DNA of 64,000 nucleotides from Burkholderia sp. OK233 (GCF_900230185.1 NZ_OCSR01000001.1:1860001-1924000), one strand, 5' to 3'; positions 19,955-31,298 are shown, numbered from the stretch's first letter. A program made the numbers and translations. The notes: generated by a model not told the origin, from the sequence alone.

Positions 19955-19983
19955 GTTCAGCGTTTCAAAAAAACAGCTAAGGT

Positions 19984-20877
19984 TTAATCGATTGCCTTGT
20001 CATTCGGGCTCTTGTAGAGCGCCTTGATGTCGTCGCTTTCCGGGAAGGCCAGGTTCAGGCCCTTCGGCGGGATCGGCGATTCGAACCACTTCTTGTAGAT
20101 CTGATCGGCTTCGCCCGAGGTTTCGACCTTCGCGATCGCGTCGTCGACGACCTTCTTGAATTCCGGATCGTTCTTGCGAATCATGCAGCCGTACGCTTCA
20201 TGCGATTGCGGCGTGCCGACGATCACGAAATCGCCCGGGTTGTTCGACTTGGCGCGCTCGCCTGCCAGCAGCGCGTCGTCCATCATGAACGCAGCAGCAC
20301 GGCCGGTGGAGAGCGTCAGGAACGACTCGCCATGGTCCTTCGCGCTGATGATGTTCATGCCCATGCTCTTGTCCTGATTCATCTTGCGAAGCAGGCGCTC
20401 GGAGGTGGTGCCGGCGGTGGTGACGACGGTCTTGCCCTTCAGGTCAGCGAAGTCCTTGATGCCGGAGTCTTTCTTGGTCATCAGGCGCGTGCCGATCACG
20501 AAGATCGTGTTCGAGAACGCAGCCTGTTGCTGGCGCTCGGTGTTATTCGTGGTGGAGCCGCATTCCATGTCGACGGTGCCGTTTTGCACCAGCGGAATAC
20601 GGTTTTGCGACGTAACAGGCGTGAGCTTGACCTTCAGGTTAGGCATATTCAGCTTTGCCTTGACCGCCTCCACCACCTTCAGCGCGAATTCCTGCGAGTA
20701 GCCGATGACATTCTGCTTGTCGTCGTAATACGAAAACGGGATCGACGATTCGCGGTGACCCAGCGAAATCACGCCCGTGTCCTTGATCTTTTTCAGCGTA
20801 CCCGCGTCTTGCGCATGCGCGCCAACCGTAAACAGTCCGAGAGTCGCGAGCAGCAGCGCAGCTTTTTTAACCTTCAT
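19984..20877 (-). CDS. gltI: Glutamate/aspartate ABC transporter substrate-binding protein
   Basis: 297 aa from ATG 20877, with AAGGAG eight bases ahead. The signal peptide is MKVKKAALLLATLGLFTVGAHA, cleaved near HAQ. The mature part begins GTLKKIKDTGVISLGHRESSIPFSYYD, typical of the family 3 solute-binding fold, with MECGSTTNNTERQQQAAFSNTIFVIGTRL matching the GltI/YbeJ group closely. It binds glutamate and aspartate in the periplasm for GltJKL. It is the first gene of the gltIJKL operon. Confidence 0.93.
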   Translation of the reverse strand: MKVKKAALLLATLGLFTVGAHAQDAGTLKKIKDTGVISLGHRESSIPFSYYDDKQNVIGYSQEFALKVVEAVKAKLNMPNLKVKLTPVTSQNRIPLVQNGTVDMECGSTTNNTERQQQAAFSNTIFVIGTRLMTKKDSGIKDFADLKGKTVVTTAGTTSERLLRKMNQDKSMGMNIISAKDHGESFLTLSTGRAAAFMMDDALLAGERAKSNNPGDFVIVGTPQSHEAYGCMIRKNDPEFKKVVDDAIAKVETSGEADQIYKKWFESPIPPKGLNLAFPESDDIKALYKSPNDKAID

Positions 20878-21021
20878 GTGTGATCTCCTTGGCAAGAACC
20901 GGCGCCAGTTTAGCAAAGTAATTATTCTGAAAGTATCGCTATAAACCATGTTTGTTGCGCGCGCGCCGCTACGGGATTACAGCAGCTTAACCCAGCCATT
21001 CAAACACGGCGGACACGCAAA

Positions 21022-21123
21022 GGCGGGCGGCATCGATAGGATGCCGCCCGCCGGGTGGAACACGCGGTCTTGTGGACCACGTCAAAGCAAGGACTCGCAG
21101 CGGCCCGCGAGGTGGCGGGCCGC
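21022..21123. terminator. Two GC-rich hairpins between gdhA and gltI
   Basis: GGCGGGCGGCATC (21022-21034) pairs perfectly with 21040-21052, and GCGGCCCGC (21100-21108) with GCGGGCCGC (21115-21123). Neither has a strong T-run. They lie after the gdhA stop and before gltI on the same strand, so they probably limit readthrough of gdhA into the transporter operon. Confidence 0.55.
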
Positions 21124-21141
21124 CGTTTCATGCCAAATCGA

Positions 21142-22455
21142 TCAGGGATACAGGCCGCGCAATTCACGCGCTTCGAGGATCCGCTTACATGCGACGATAA
21201 ACGCCGCAGTCCGCACGGACACCTTCTGTTCGCTCGACACTTGCCACACGGCGGCAAATGCTTCGCGCATCACGCGCTCGAGACGCTGGTTGATCTCGTC
21301 CTCGGTCCAGAAGAAGCTCGAGAAGTCCTGCACCCACTCGAAGTACGACACCGTCACGCCGCCGGCGTTGGCCACCACGTCCGGAATCACGAGGATGCCG
21401 CGGTCGTGCAGAATGTCGTCCGCTGCCGTGGTGGTCGGGCCGTTGGCGCCTTCCACGACGATCTTCGTCTTGATCTTGCCGGCGTTCTTTTCCGTGATCT
21501 GGTTTTCGAGCGCGGCCGGAATCAGGATGTCCGATTCGACCGTCCAGAATTCCTCGTTCGTGACCGCATCGGCTTCCGGGAAACCGCCCACGCCACCGTT
21601 CTTTGCCACGTAATCCGCCAGCGCAACAGCATCGATACCGGTCGACTTGTACAGCGAGCCGGTGTGATCCTGCACCGCGACCAGCTTCGAGCCCGCTTCC
21701 TGGAACAGACGTCCGGCGATGCCGCCCACGTTACCGAAACCTTGAACGGCGATACGTGCGCCTTCGATCTCGACACCGATACGGCGTGCAGCTTCGGAAG
21801 CCACCACGAACACGCCACGGCCCGTCGCTTCACGGCGGCCCAGCGAACCACCCAGCGCGATCGGCTTGCCCGTCACGACGCCCGTGGCCGTTTGGCCCTG
21901 GTTCATCGAGTACGTGTCCATCATCCACGCCATGATCTGCTCGTTCGTATTCACGTCCGGCGCCGGGATGTCGGTATTCGGTCCGATGATGATGCCGATT
22001 TCACTCGTGTAGCGGCGCGTCACGCGCTCCAGCTCGCCACGCGACAGCGTACGCGGATCGACGCGGATACCACCCTTCGCACCGCCGTACGGCACGTTCA
22101 CAGCAGCATTCTTCACCGACATCCACGCCGACAGCGCCATCACTTCCGACAGCGTCACGTCCTGGTGATAACGCACGCCACCCTTACCCGGACCACGCGA
22201 CACGTTGTGCTGCACACGATAGCCTTCGAAGTGCGCGACCGTGCCGTTATCGAGTTCGATAGGCACATCGACGATCAGAATGCGCTTCGGGCGTTTCAGG
22301 GTTTCGAGCCAGCGGGACAGCGAGCCGAGATACGGAGCGACGCGGTCGACCTGACGCAGATAGTTGCCCCACGGGCCGAGGTCGTCTTTATTCAGGTAGG
22401 AAGGAACAGACTGCAACGTTGACGCGGATTGTGCTGCTTGTTGCTGGGATGACAT
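21142..22455 (-). CDS. gdhA: Glutamate dehydrogenase
   Basis: 437 aa, of the Glu/Leu/Phe/Val dehydrogenase family. The substrate-binding [10 protein letters not shown] and the catalytic lysine region [14 protein letters not shown] are present, followed by a Rossmann segment [17 protein letters not shown]. It interconverts glutamate and 2-oxoglutarate with ammonia. The coenzyme preference is not certain from sequence. It is placed directly upstream of gltIJKL on the same strand, consistent with glutamate uptake and catabolism, and a LysR regulator gene lies just upstream. Confidence 0.93.
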   Translation of the reverse strand: MSSQQQAAQSASTLQSVPSYLNKDDLGPWGNYLRQVDRVAPYLGSLSRWLETLKRPKRILIVDVPIELDNGTVAHFEGYRVQHNVSRGPGKGGVRYHQDVTLSEVMALSAWMSVKNAAVNVPYGGAKGGIRVDPRTLSRGELERVTRRYTSEIGIIIGPNTDIPAPDVNTNEQIMAWMMDTYSMNQGQTATGVVTGKPIALGGSLGRREATGRGVFVVASEAARRIGVEIEGARIAVQGFGNVGGIAGRLFQEAGSKLVAVQDHTGSLYKSTGIDAVALADYVAKNGGVGGFPEADAVTNEEFWTVESDILIPAALENQITEKNAGKIKTKIVVEGANGPTTTAADDILHDRGILVIPDVVANAGGVTVSYFEWVQDFSSFFWTEDEINQRLERVMREAFAAVWQVSSEQKVSVRTAAFIVACKRILEARELRGLYP

Positions 22456-22593
22456 GAACGCTCCGGCGTTGATCGAGTGACAGCATTGTCGAAAAACGCC
22501 GTTTTGAAATCCAATGCCGTTTCATTATCCGATTATGTTTTTTTTGCATAACCATCAAAAAGCCGCAAATTCGCGTCGTGGGGAAGCAGGTTC

Positions 22594-23556
22594 TCAGGCG
22601 GCGCCCGCGCGTTGGGCGAGCTCCTCCGACACCACGTCCCACAGTTGCCGCACGAGTATCTGCCGCGCATCGTCGCTCTTCGCTACGAGCTTGTCACGAT
22701 AGAGCCGGATCTCCATGGTCAGCGTGAGTTGCCCCTCGGGCGTGCCACGGGTCGCGCGGTCGAGCCGGATCAGCTTGCCGTCGGCGACCGCGTCGTCCAC
22801 TGCGCTGTGCGGCAGGAAGGCGATGCCGTGGCCGGCCAGCGCCATGGCCTTGAGCCCCTCGGCCATGTCGGTTTCGTACAACCGGTCGAGATACAGGCGC
22901 TCCGGCGCGTTGGCGAGGATCACCTCGGTCATGCGGCCCAGATACGCGTTCGGCGTGTAGGACAGATAGGGCGTGGGCGCTTCGGGGGTGCCCGGCAACG
23001 TGTGACGCGCCCGGCCGGCGCGGCCCGGCGCGGAGAATGGGCTGATCGGCTCGTTGCCGAGTGTGAGCATGTCGTAGCGCGCCGGATCGAGCGCGACCGG
23101 ATGACTCGGATGGTGATAGCCCATCATCAGATCGCAGCCGCCTTCGACCAGCGACAACGCCGCGTCGTGCACGTTCAACGCCCGCAGCCGGGTGTGAATC
23201 GGGCCCATCTGCGCCTCGATGCGCTGCAGCCAGCGCGGGAAATACGTGAGCGACAGCGTGTGCGGCACCGCGAACTCGATCGTCGCCTGCGGCGTCGCCG
23301 TGTGGCCGCGCAGTAGCGCGCGTGCCTCGTGGAACTGCGACAGCATCGCGAGCGCCTGCTCGTTGAACACCTGGCCGGCCGCGGTCAACCGCGTCGGATA
23401 AACCGAACGATCGATCAGTTCGGTGCCGAGCCAAGCCTCCAGCGCCTGAATCCGCCGCGAAAACGCCGGTTGCGTGACATGACGCAATTCAGCCGAGCGG
23501 CTGAAACTACGCGTTTCCGCGAGTGAAACGAAGTCTTCGAGCCATTTCAGTTCCAT
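22594..23556 (-). CDS. LysR family transcriptional regulator (HypT-like)
   Basis: 320 aa. The N-terminal winged helix is MELKWLEDFVSLAETRSFSRSAELRHVTQPAFSRRIQALEAWLGTELI, and a LysR effector domain follows. The wording KWLEDF and RSFSRSAELRHVTQPAFSRRI resembles E. coli HypT/YjiE, the hypochlorite-responsive regulator, more than generic LysR proteins, but I cannot confirm this by alignment. Its gene is 138 bp upstream of gdhA in the same orientation, an unusual position for a LysR target, so gdhA control is only a possibility. It is divergent from purB. Confidence 0.85.
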   Translation of the reverse strand: MELKWLEDFVSLAETRSFSRSAELRHVTQPAFSRRIQALEAWLGTELIDRSVYPTRLTAAGQVFNEQALAMLSQFHEARALLRGHTATPQATIEFAVPHTLSLTYFPRWLQRIEAQMGPIHTRLRALNVHDAALSLVEGGCDLMMGYHHPSHPVALDPARYDMLTLGNEPISPFSAPGRAGRARHTLPGTPEAPTPYLSYTPNAYLGRMTEVILANAPERLYLDRLYETDMAEGLKAMALAGHGIAFLPHSAVDDAVADGKLIRLDRATRGTPEGQLTLTMEIRLYRDKLVAKSDDARQILVRQLWDVVSEELAQRAGAA

Positions 23557-23723
23557 GCGGAGCCTGCTGCCAGCGGGAGGGAGGAAGTCAGCATTCTAGC
23601 GGCGCGGCGCGGGCGCGGGTTCCGCCCGGACACCCTCCGGGTGAAGGCAGATGGACGCTGCCATGGCGCGCCGGCCCGGTCCACAGGGCGATCGCCGCCA
23701 ACTTCGGCCGGCACGCCGCACAG

Positions 23724-25172
<1,449 letters not shown>

Positions 25173-25208
25173 GACCGAGTCATTGCCTCGCAGCTTCGAC
25201 GATAAAAA

Positions 25209-25239
25209 AGGCGCTCACAAACGTGAGCGCCTTTTTTTC
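25209..25239. terminator. Terminator after purB
   Basis: AGGCGCTCAC-AAAC-GTGAGCGCCT at 25209-25232 with seven T residues after it and six A residues before it. It can terminate purB and, from the other side, the gntK transcript. Confidence 0.93.
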
Positions 25240-25267
25240 ATCCTGCGACGCCCGTGAGCTTAAAACC

Positions 25268-25771
25268 TCACCGCGCTGTCATCTGCCTCAACACCTCGTC
25301 GACGATCGCTTCCGGCGACAATTCGATACTCACCGTGATCGCCTCGTCCGGACCCGGCTCTTCGAGCGTATCGAGCTGGCTTTGCAGTAGCGATGGATCG
25401 AAAAAATGACCGGTTCGCGTGGTCAGCCGCCCGCGCAGCACCTCGAACGAACCCTTCAGATAGACGAAGCACACGTCCTTATCACCATTGCCCCCGCCGC
25501 GCAGAACATCGCGGTACGAGCGCTTCAGCGACGAACACGTGAACACCGCCTTCTCGCCCGCCCTCTGCTTTTCTTCGATCGCAGCACGGATGGTTTGCAA
25601 CCACGGCCAACGGTCTTCGTCGGTAAGCGGAATGCCGTGGTGCATTTTCTCCTTGTTGGCGGCGCTGTGAAACGCGTCGCCGTCGGTAAATGCGCAGTGC
25701 AGGCGTTCCGCCAGCATTTCGCCAATCTTCGTCTTGCCGGCGCCCGACACGCCCATTGCGATCAAAATCAT
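25268..25771 (-). CDS. gntK: Gluconokinase
   Basis: 167 aa from ATG 25771; a TTG one codon earlier is also open, but AAGGAG is spaced 6 bases from the ATG. The P-loop is MGVSGAGKT, followed by DGDAFHSAANKEKMHHGIPLTDEDRWPWL and CSSLKRSYRDVLRG, the GntK/IdnK pattern. It phosphorylates D-gluconate to 6-phosphogluconate. It lies 10 bp downstream of the gluconate permease gene and feeds edd-eda. Confidence 0.95.
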   Translation of the reverse strand: MILIAMGVSGAGKTKIGEMLAERLHCAFTDGDAFHSAANKEKMHHGIPLTDEDRWPWLQTIRAAIEEKQRAGEKAVFTCSSLKRSYRDVLRGGGNGDKDVCFVYLKGSFEVLRGRLTTRTGHFFDPSLLQSQLDTLEEPGPDEAITVSIELSPEAIVDEVLRQMTAR

Positions 25772-25781
25772 CAAAAACTCC

Positions 25782-27167
25782 TTACACGACCGTCGCGAGC
25801 GCGAAAGTCAAACCCAAGCCCATCAGTGAAATGATGGTTTCGAGGAGCGACCAGGTCTTGAAGGTCTGCCCCACCGTCATACCGAAGTACTCCTTGATCA
25901 GCCAGAAACCGCCGTCGTTCACGTGCGAGAAAATCAGCGAACCCGAACCGGTGGCAAGCACCAGCAATTCCGGCGTGACCTGCACTCCGCTGGCCGCTGT
26001 GATCGGCGCGACGATACCGCAAGCGGTGGTCATGGCGACCGTCGCCGAACCCGTGGCCAGACGAATCAGCGCGGCCACCAGCCAGCCGAACAGCAGCGGC
26101 GACAGATGCATGGCCGTCGCGACGGTGACGATTTCCTTCGAAATGCCGCTATCCATCAGCACACGCCCGAAACCGCCGCCTGCACCGACGATCAGCGTGA
26201 TGCCCGCGATCGGCGCGAGACATTCGCCACAGAACTTCTGGATCTGTTCACGACTGAAGCCGCGGCTCGCACCGAAGGTCCAGAAGCTGACCAGCACGGC
26301 GATCAACAATGCTACGTCCGAATTGCCCACGAAATGCAGCAGATCGTTCGGCAAGGTCTTCGGCGTGGAGACGAGGTCGGCCCAGCTACCGATCAGCATC
26401 AGAATCACCGGCAAGAGGATCGTGAATAACGTGACTCCGAAGCTCGGCAATTCGCGCTTCGGCGCCGCGCTCTTCGCGTTATTTTGCGCGTCGTCACCGT
26501 GGCCGAGGAATTGCGCGGCGAGCGGATTGTTCTCCGGCAGCTTGATGTAACGGCTGATCAGCAGCGCGAACAGCGGACCGGCGACAATCGCCGTCGGCAC
26601 GCCCACGATCAGACCGTACGCAATCGTCTTGCCGATGTCGGCGTGATACGCCTGAACCGCGAGCATCGCGGCCGGGTGCGGCGGAATCAGACCGTGCACG
26701 ACGGACAGACCCGCGACCATCGGCAAGCCGACCAGCAGCAACGACTTGTTGGTACGTTTGGCGACGTTGAACGCAATCGGAATCAGCAGCACGAAGCCGA
26801 CTTCGAAAAACACCGGCAAGCCGACGATGATCGCCACGACCATCATCGCCCAATGAATGTTCTTCTCACCGAACCACTCGATCAGCGTGGTGGCGATGCG
26901 CTCGGCCCCGCCAGATTCGGCCATCATCTTGCCGAGCATGGTGCCGAGGCCGACCACGACGGCGATGTGGCCGAGCGTATTGCCGTTGCCGGTTTCAAAC
27001 GATTTGACGATCGTGCCGATCGGCATGCCGGATGCGAGACCCAGCAGCAGCGAAACGATGATCAGGACGAGGAACGGGTAAACCTTGTAGCGGGTGATCA
27101 GCAGGATCAGAAGTGCGATGGCGATCACCGCGAAGACCAGCAGCGTGCTGCCGTGGACAGCTTCCAT
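25782..27167 (-). CDS. Gluconate:H+ symporter (GntP family)
   Basis: 461 aa, twelve or more hydrophobic segments from the N-terminus, as expected for an inner-membrane GntP-family carrier. Family text includes GLGTMLGKMMAESGGAERIA, VGLPVFFEVGFVLLIPIAF, GLIPPHPAAML and GAGGGFGRVLMDSGI. AGGAGG sits ahead of the ATG. Together with gntK it makes a permease-kinase pair for gluconate. The paralogue name (GntT, GntU or GntP) cannot be decided from the window. Confidence 0.92.
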   Translation of the reverse strand: MEAVHGSTLLVFAVIAIALLILLITRYKVYPFLVLIIVSLLLGLASGMPIGTIVKSFETGNGNTLGHIAVVVGLGTMLGKMMAESGGAERIATTLIEWFGEKNIHWAMMVVAIIVGLPVFFEVGFVLLIPIAFNVAKRTNKSLLLVGLPMVAGLSVVHGLIPPHPAAMLAVQAYHADIGKTIAYGLIVGVPTAIVAGPLFALLISRYIKLPENNPLAAQFLGHGDDAQNNAKSAAPKRELPSFGVTLFTILLPVILMLIGSWADLVSTPKTLPNDLLHFVGNSDVALLIAVLVSFWTFGASRGFSREQIQKFCGECLAPIAGITLIVGAGGGFGRVLMDSGISKEIVTVATAMHLSPLLFGWLVAALIRLATGSATVAMTTACGIVAPITAASGVQVTPELLVLATGSGSLIFSHVNDGGFWLIKEYFGMTVGQTFKTWSLLETIISLMGLGLTFALATVV

Positions 27168-27325
27168 GAAGCGCCTCCTTTGCGTTATTGATTGTCGGTG
27201 CGGAACACGGCTGGCACCTGTCTCACGGCGACCTGCAGCGGTGCCTGAAAACCCGGCAAGCCGCGCGGACGCTGAATTTTACTGTCTGTTGTCTTTAAAA
27301 GCGCGCGAATCCGGCACGCATATCG

Positions 27326-27377
27326 AAAAGGAGCCTCGCCGTGGCAGCCTGACAGGCTGTTTCGACGAGGCTCCTTT
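27326..27377 (-). terminator. Terminator after eda
   Basis: AAAAGGAGCCTCG (from 27326) pairs with CGAGGCTCCTTT (27366-27377), enclosing a smaller CAGCCTG/CAGGCTG hairpin. On the minus strand the stem ends in TTTT. It separates edd-eda from the gluconate permease-kinase unit. Confidence 0.82.
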
Positions 27378-27420
27378 GCGTAGGACCTGGTTACCGGACT
27401 AAAGTACGCACCGCTTCAAC

Positions 27421-28062
27421 TTAATGGGCAGGCGCGGCCAGCTCGCTGGCGGCACGTGCGAGGCGCGTGACTTCATCCCAGTTTTGCGCGGCAAGTGCAG
27501 CCTTCGGCGTCAACCACGATCCGCCCACGCACACGACGTTCGGTTGTGCGAGGAAATTGATCGCGCTTTCGGCCGTGATGCCGCCGGTCGGGCAGAATTT
27601 CAGCGTCGGGAACGGGCCGTAAAACGCCTGCAGCATCGGGATACCGCCGGCTTGCTGCGCCGGGAAAAACTTGACGATTTCGTAGCCGAGTTCGAGCGCC
27701 GCGATGATGTCGCTCGGCGTCATGACACCCGGCAGCAGCGGCAAACCCGCATCCTGGGCCGCCTTGTGCATGTCTTTCGTCAGACCCGGCGACACGCCGA
27801 ATTGCGCGCCCGCTTTCTTCGCCTGAAAACAATGCTCCGGCTTCGTGATCGTGCCGACGCCGACCACGATGTCTTCGGCCAACTGGCTCGCGCGTTCGAT
27901 CGCTCCGAGGCCTGCAGCCGTGCGCAGCGTGATTTCGAGCACCTTCACGCCGCCCGCATGCAGCGCGCGCGACACGTTTTCGCCCTGTTCGACCGAGTCG
28001 AACGCGAGCACCGGAATCACCGGGCCGAGGCGCACGATATCGCTTACTGTTTTCGCCGTCAT
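27421..28062 (-). CDS. eda: 2-dehydro-3-deoxy-phosphogluconate aldolase
   Basis: 213 aa TIM-barrel class I aldolase. The Schiff-base lysine lies in YEIVKFFPAQQAGG. Other conserved parts are VPVLAFDSVEQ-like text near the start, VGVGTITKPEH, GVMTPSDIIAALELG and PTGGITAESA. It cleaves KDPG to pyruvate and glyceraldehyde-3-phosphate and often also acts on 4-hydroxy-2-oxoglutarate. It starts 2 bp after the edd stop, with AAGGAG inside the edd end, so translation is probably coupled. Confidence 0.96.
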   Translation of the reverse strand: MTAKTVSDIVRLGPVIPVLAFDSVEQGENVSRALHAGGVKVLEITLRTAAGLGAIERASQLAEDIVVGVGTITKPEHCFQAKKAGAQFGVSPGLTKDMHKAAQDAGLPLLPGVMTPSDIIAALELGYEIVKFFPAQQAGGIPMLQAFYGPFPTLKFCPTGGITAESAINFLAQPNVVCVGGSWLTPKAALAAQNWDEVTRLARAASELAAPAH

Positions 28063-28064
28063 AG

Positions 28065-29981
28065 TCAGACTCCTTGTTTCTGCAGCTCTTGGCTGGCTTG
28101 AGTGGTGCTTGTGTGTGCTTTCTTGTGTTCGCCGTGCTGCGCGCCGCGTTCATCCACCATCGGACCGAACACCGAGGCGCCCTGCTCCGCCGGCGCTGCC
28201 GCCGCACGGAACACGCCGAACAGTTCACGGCCGAAGCCGACTTCGTTTTCCGCCTGATGCTGTGGCAACGCTTCCGGCCGCGCCGCCCATTCGGCTACAT
28301 CGATTTCGATGTCGAGCACGCCTGCGTCTGCATCGATCACCAGCATGTCGCCCGTGCGGACTTTGCCGATCGGGCCTTGCAGCAGTGCTTCCGGCGACAG
28401 GTGAATCACCGCCGGTACCTTGCCCGACGCGCCCGACATGCGACCATCGGTCACCAGTGCAACGTGGAAACCTTGATCCTGCAACACACCGAGCAACGGC
28501 GTCAAACGATGCAGCTCGGGCATGCCATTTGCACGGGCACCCTGGAAGCGCACCACGGCGATGAAATCACGCTTGAGCTCGCCGTTGTCGAACGCGGCCT
28601 GCACGGCTTCCTGCGAATCGAACACGATGGCCGGCGCCTTCACCTTGCGATGCTGCGCTGCGACTGCCGAAATCTTGATCACGCCGCGGCCGAGTTTGCC
28701 TTGCATCAGGCGCAAGCCGCCGTCCGGCTGGAACGGCTCCTTGATGCCGCGCAACACCGTCGCGTCTTCGCTCTTTTCCGTGCCCGGCACCCATTGCAGC
28801 TTGCCGTCGAGCAGCTTCGGTTCTTCGGTGTAGTGATGAAGACCCTTGCCCGCGACGGTGTTCACGTCTTCGTGCAACAAGCCACCTTCCAGCAAATTGC
28901 GAACCAGGAACGCGACGCCACCCGCGGCGTGGAAGTGGTTCACGTCGGCTTTGCCGTTCGGGTAAATCTTGGCGAGCAGCGGCACGGCTTGCGACAGCGT
29001 GTCGAAGTCGTCCCAGTCGATCACGATGCCGGCCGCACGCGCGATCGCGACGAGGTGCAGCGTGTGATTGGTCGAACCGCCCGTGGCCAGCAACGCGACG
29101 ATGCCGTTGACAATGGCCTTCTCGTCGACCACATGACCGATCGGCATGTAATTGCCGCGGTCCACCGTCAGATCGAGCACGCGGCGCGCGGCCTGGGCGG
29201 TCAGCGCGTCGCGCAGCGGCGTATGCGGATGCACGAACGCGGAGCTCGGCAGATGCAGACCCATCACTTCCATCAGCATCTGGTTGCTGTTCGCGGTGCC
29301 GTAGAACGTGCAGGTGCCGTGGCTGTGATAGGCGGCGGCCTCCGCTTCGAGCAGCGCGTCGCGGCCGCACTGGCCGGTGGCGAATAGTTGGCGCGTCTTG
29401 GCTTTGTCGTCGTTCGACAGGCCGCTGCCCATCGGACCGGCCGGCACGAAAATCGTCGGCAGATGGCCGAATTGCAGCGCGCCGATCAACAGGCCCGGCA
29501 CGATCTTGTCGCAAATGCCGAGGCAAAGCGCCGCATCGAACATGTTGTGCGTCAGCGCGACCGCCGTGCTCATCGCGATCACTTCGCGCGAGAACAGTGA
29601 CAGTTCCATGCCCGCGTTGCCTTGCGTGACGCCGTCGCACATGGCCGGCACGCCGCCCGCAAATTGCGCGACGCCGCCGTTTTCACGCGCGGCTTCCTTG
29701 ATGATGTCCGGGTAGTTTTTGTACGGCGCGTGCGCGGACAGCATTTCGTTGTACGACGACACAATGCCGATGTTCGGCTGGCGAATCTGCTTGATGACGA
29801 GCTTGTCGTTGCCTTCCAGACCGGCAAAACCGTGGGCCAGGTTCGCGCACGAGAGCGCGCCCCGCGCCGGGAATTTGCCCTGCGCGTGCTGGATGCGGGT
29901 CAGATACGCCTCGCGAGTGGGCTTGCTGCGCTCGACCACGCGTTGCGTGACCTTCAACAATTGCGAATGCGGGGAAACCAT
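28065..29981 (-). CDS. edd: 6-Phosphogluconate dehydratase
   Basis: 638 aa from ATG 29981, which has AAGGAG 5 bases ahead; 38 upstream codons are open but unrelated. It belongs to the IlvD/Edd family with a [4Fe-4S] cluster. Conserved text includes [73 protein letters not shown] and [23 protein letters not shown]. It dehydrates 6-phosphogluconate to KDPG, the committed Entner-Doudoroff step. The promoter region carries a HexR-type box. Confidence 0.96.
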   Translation of the reverse strand: MVSPHSQLLKVTQRVVERSKPTREAYLTRIQHAQGKFPARGALSCANLAHGFAGLEGNDKLVIKQIRQPNIGIVSSYNEMLSAHAPYKNYPDIIKEAARENGGVAQFAGGVPAMCDGVTQGNAGMELSLFSREVIAMSTAVALTHNMFDAALCLGICDKIVPGLLIGALQFGHLPTIFVPAGPMGSGLSNDDKAKTRQLFATGQCGRDALLEAEAAAYHSHGTCTFYGTANSNQMLMEVMGLHLPSSAFVHPHTPLRDALTAQAARRVLDLTVDRGNYMPIGHVVDEKAIVNGIVALLATGGSTNHTLHLVAIARAAGIVIDWDDFDTLSQAVPLLAKIYPNGKADVNHFHAAGGVAFLVRNLLEGGLLHEDVNTVAGKGLHHYTEEPKLLDGKLQWVPGTEKSEDATVLRGIKEPFQPDGGLRLMQGKLGRGVIKISAVAAQHRKVKAPAIVFDSQEAVQAAFDNGELKRDFIAVVRFQGARANGMPELHRLTPLLGVLQDQGFHVALVTDGRMSGASGKVPAVIHLSPEALLQGPIGKVRTGDMLVIDADAGVLDIEIDVAEWAARPEALPQHQAENEVGFGRELFGVFRAAAAPAEQGASVFGPMVDERGAQHGEHKKAHTSTTQASQELQKQGV

Positions 29982-30066
29982 CGGAGCTCCTTCGTCGCTG
30001 GCTTTGAGGCGTAGACGCACTATGCCAGGCAGGTATCGCGGGGATGTCGAAACAGTCGACGTCGCA

Positions 30067-30095
30067 ATGTTAGTAGAAAAACTACACGATCGCAA
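30067..30095 (-). promoter_or_regulatory. edd-eda promoter with internal HexR-like box
   Basis: The minus strand reads TTGCGA (30090-30095), a 17-bp spacer, then TAACAT (30067-30072). The spacer ends with GTAGTTTTTCTAC (30073-30085), nearly identical to the box at the hexR promoter. A repressor bound there would block RNA polymerase. Confidence 0.65.
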
Positions 30096-30204
30096 TCACG
30101 ACTCCTGTTGCATCGCGACATTTTTTAACAGCCGAATTGCCTTACTGGCTTTGCCTTAGCGGCATAAACACCAAAACATAGGGAATACACCTAGTACTCG
30201 ATAT

Positions 30205-30217
30205 GTAGTTTTTGTAC
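30205..30217 (+). promoter_or_regulatory. HexR-like operator at hexR promoter
   Basis: GTAGTTTTTGTAC differs by one base from the site in the edd promoter. Its last six bases are the -35 element of the hexR promoter, suggesting autoregulation. The motif is inferred from the two copies here, not from a tested consensus. Confidence 0.65.
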
Positions 30218-30240
30218 CTTCTTCAGCAATCGGATATAGT
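30212..30240 (+). promoter_or_regulatory. hexR promoter
   Basis: TTGTAC (30212-30217), a 17-bp spacer and TATAGT (30235-30240), 34 bp ahead of the hexR ATG. Confidence 0.7.
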
Positions 30241-30273
30241 CCACGCATTCTTCAGCATAGTGCGAGTTTTCCG

Positions 30274-31119
30274 ATGATGCTGTCCCAGGTGGAAGAGATG
30301 CGCGATCAGTTGCGCCCGTCCGAGCGCAAGCTGGCCGACTACGTGATCGAGGCGCCGCGCGAGGTGCTGGATCTGTCGATGACCGAAGTGGCCGCGCGCG
30401 CCGGCGTCAGCCAGCCGACCATCGCGCGGTTCTGTCATGCGCTCGGCTTTTCGGGCTTTCGCGAGTTCAAGATCCGGCTGGCGCAGGGCATTGCCGCGGA
30501 AGTGCCGGCCGTCTACCGGGACGTGCGGCCGGACGAGCCGACACCGGGCGTCGCAGCGAAGGTGCTCGACCGGACCATCGGCGCGTTGATCCAGGTGCGC
30601 AACAATCTTTCTTCCAATAGTGTCGCGGCGGCCATTGCGCTACTCGCGCAGGCGCGGCGGATTGAGTTCTACGGTGCAGGCGGTTCGGGTATTGCCGCGC
30701 TCGATGTGCAGCACAAGTTCTTTCGCCTCGGCATGCCGAGCGTCGCGTATTCGGATCCGCATACGTTTTTGATGTCCGCGGCGCTGCTGGGTGAGGGTGA
30801 TGTGGTCGTGGCGATTTCGAATACTGGGCGTACGCGCGATATCGTCGATGCAGTGAAGTCTGCGTTGGCGGCGGGCGCAAAAGTGATCGCGATCACGCAC
30901 GGTAATTCGCCTTTGGCGCGACTTGCGACGGTCGGCTTGTTCGCCAATGTCGATGAAGACACGGATATCTTTTCGCCGATGACCTCGCGTGTTTCGCATC
31001 TGGCGATTGGCGATATTCTTGCGGTAGGCGTGGCGTTGAGCCGGGGACCGGAGTTGGTCGAAAAAATGGCGCAGGCGAAGGAAGTGATCACTCGCCGCCG
31101 GATCGATCCAGGCGCGTGA
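30274..31119 (+). CDS. hexR: RpiR/HexR family regulator of Entner-Doudoroff genes
   Basis: 281 aa. The N-terminal HTH_6 domain contains LRPSERKLADYVIEAPREVLDLSMTEVAARAGVSQPTIARFCHALGFSGFREFK. A SIS sugar-phosphate domain from about residue 120 contains RRIEFYGAGGSGIAALD and VVAISNTGRTRDIVDAVKSA. HexR-type proteins repress edd and related genes and are released by KDPG. The divergent position opposite edd-eda and the two matching 13-bp boxes support the same role here. The ATG at 30274 is followed by a second at 30277, and the ribosome site is weak. Confidence 0.88.
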   Translation: MMLSQVEEMRDQLRPSERKLADYVIEAPREVLDLSMTEVAARAGVSQPTIARFCHALGFSGFREFKIRLAQGIAAEVPAVYRDVRPDEPTPGVAAKVLDRTIGALIQVRNNLSSNSVAAAIALLAQARRIEFYGAGGSGIAALDVQHKFFRLGMPSVAYSDPHTFLMSAALLGEGDVVVAISNTGRTRDIVDAVKSALAAGAKVIAITHGNSPLARLATVGLFANVDEDTDIFSPMTSRVSHLAIGDILAVGVALSRGPELVEKMAQAKEVITRRRIDPGA

Positions 31120-31258
31120 TGTCTTGCGGTGATCGCGCGCCGAGCGCTTGCAAGGACATGCGTTCGCGTAGAGGCAGCTGGGGGCAAGGGATCGCTCCGG
31201 GGCGATGGGCGACGTGTCCGCAATCATGGCGGCTGCGCAGTGCGTCAACCGCACGCGC

Positions 31259-31298
31259 AAAAAAGGACGGGCCCCCTTCGAGGAGCCCGTCCTTTTTT
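31259..31298. terminator. Bidirectional terminator between hexR and adhesin gene
   Basis: AAAAAAGGACGGGC (31259-31272) pairs with GCCCGTCCTTTTTT (31285-31298). The 12-nt gap can fold further. It lies between convergent hexR and the adhesin gene. Confidence 0.92.

Noticed and set aside
20897..20910. AACCGGCGCCAGTT dyad upstream of gltI as an operator
   Set aside because: Near-palindrome with one mismatch but very GC-rich, no second copy and no clear promoter context; too weak to claim.
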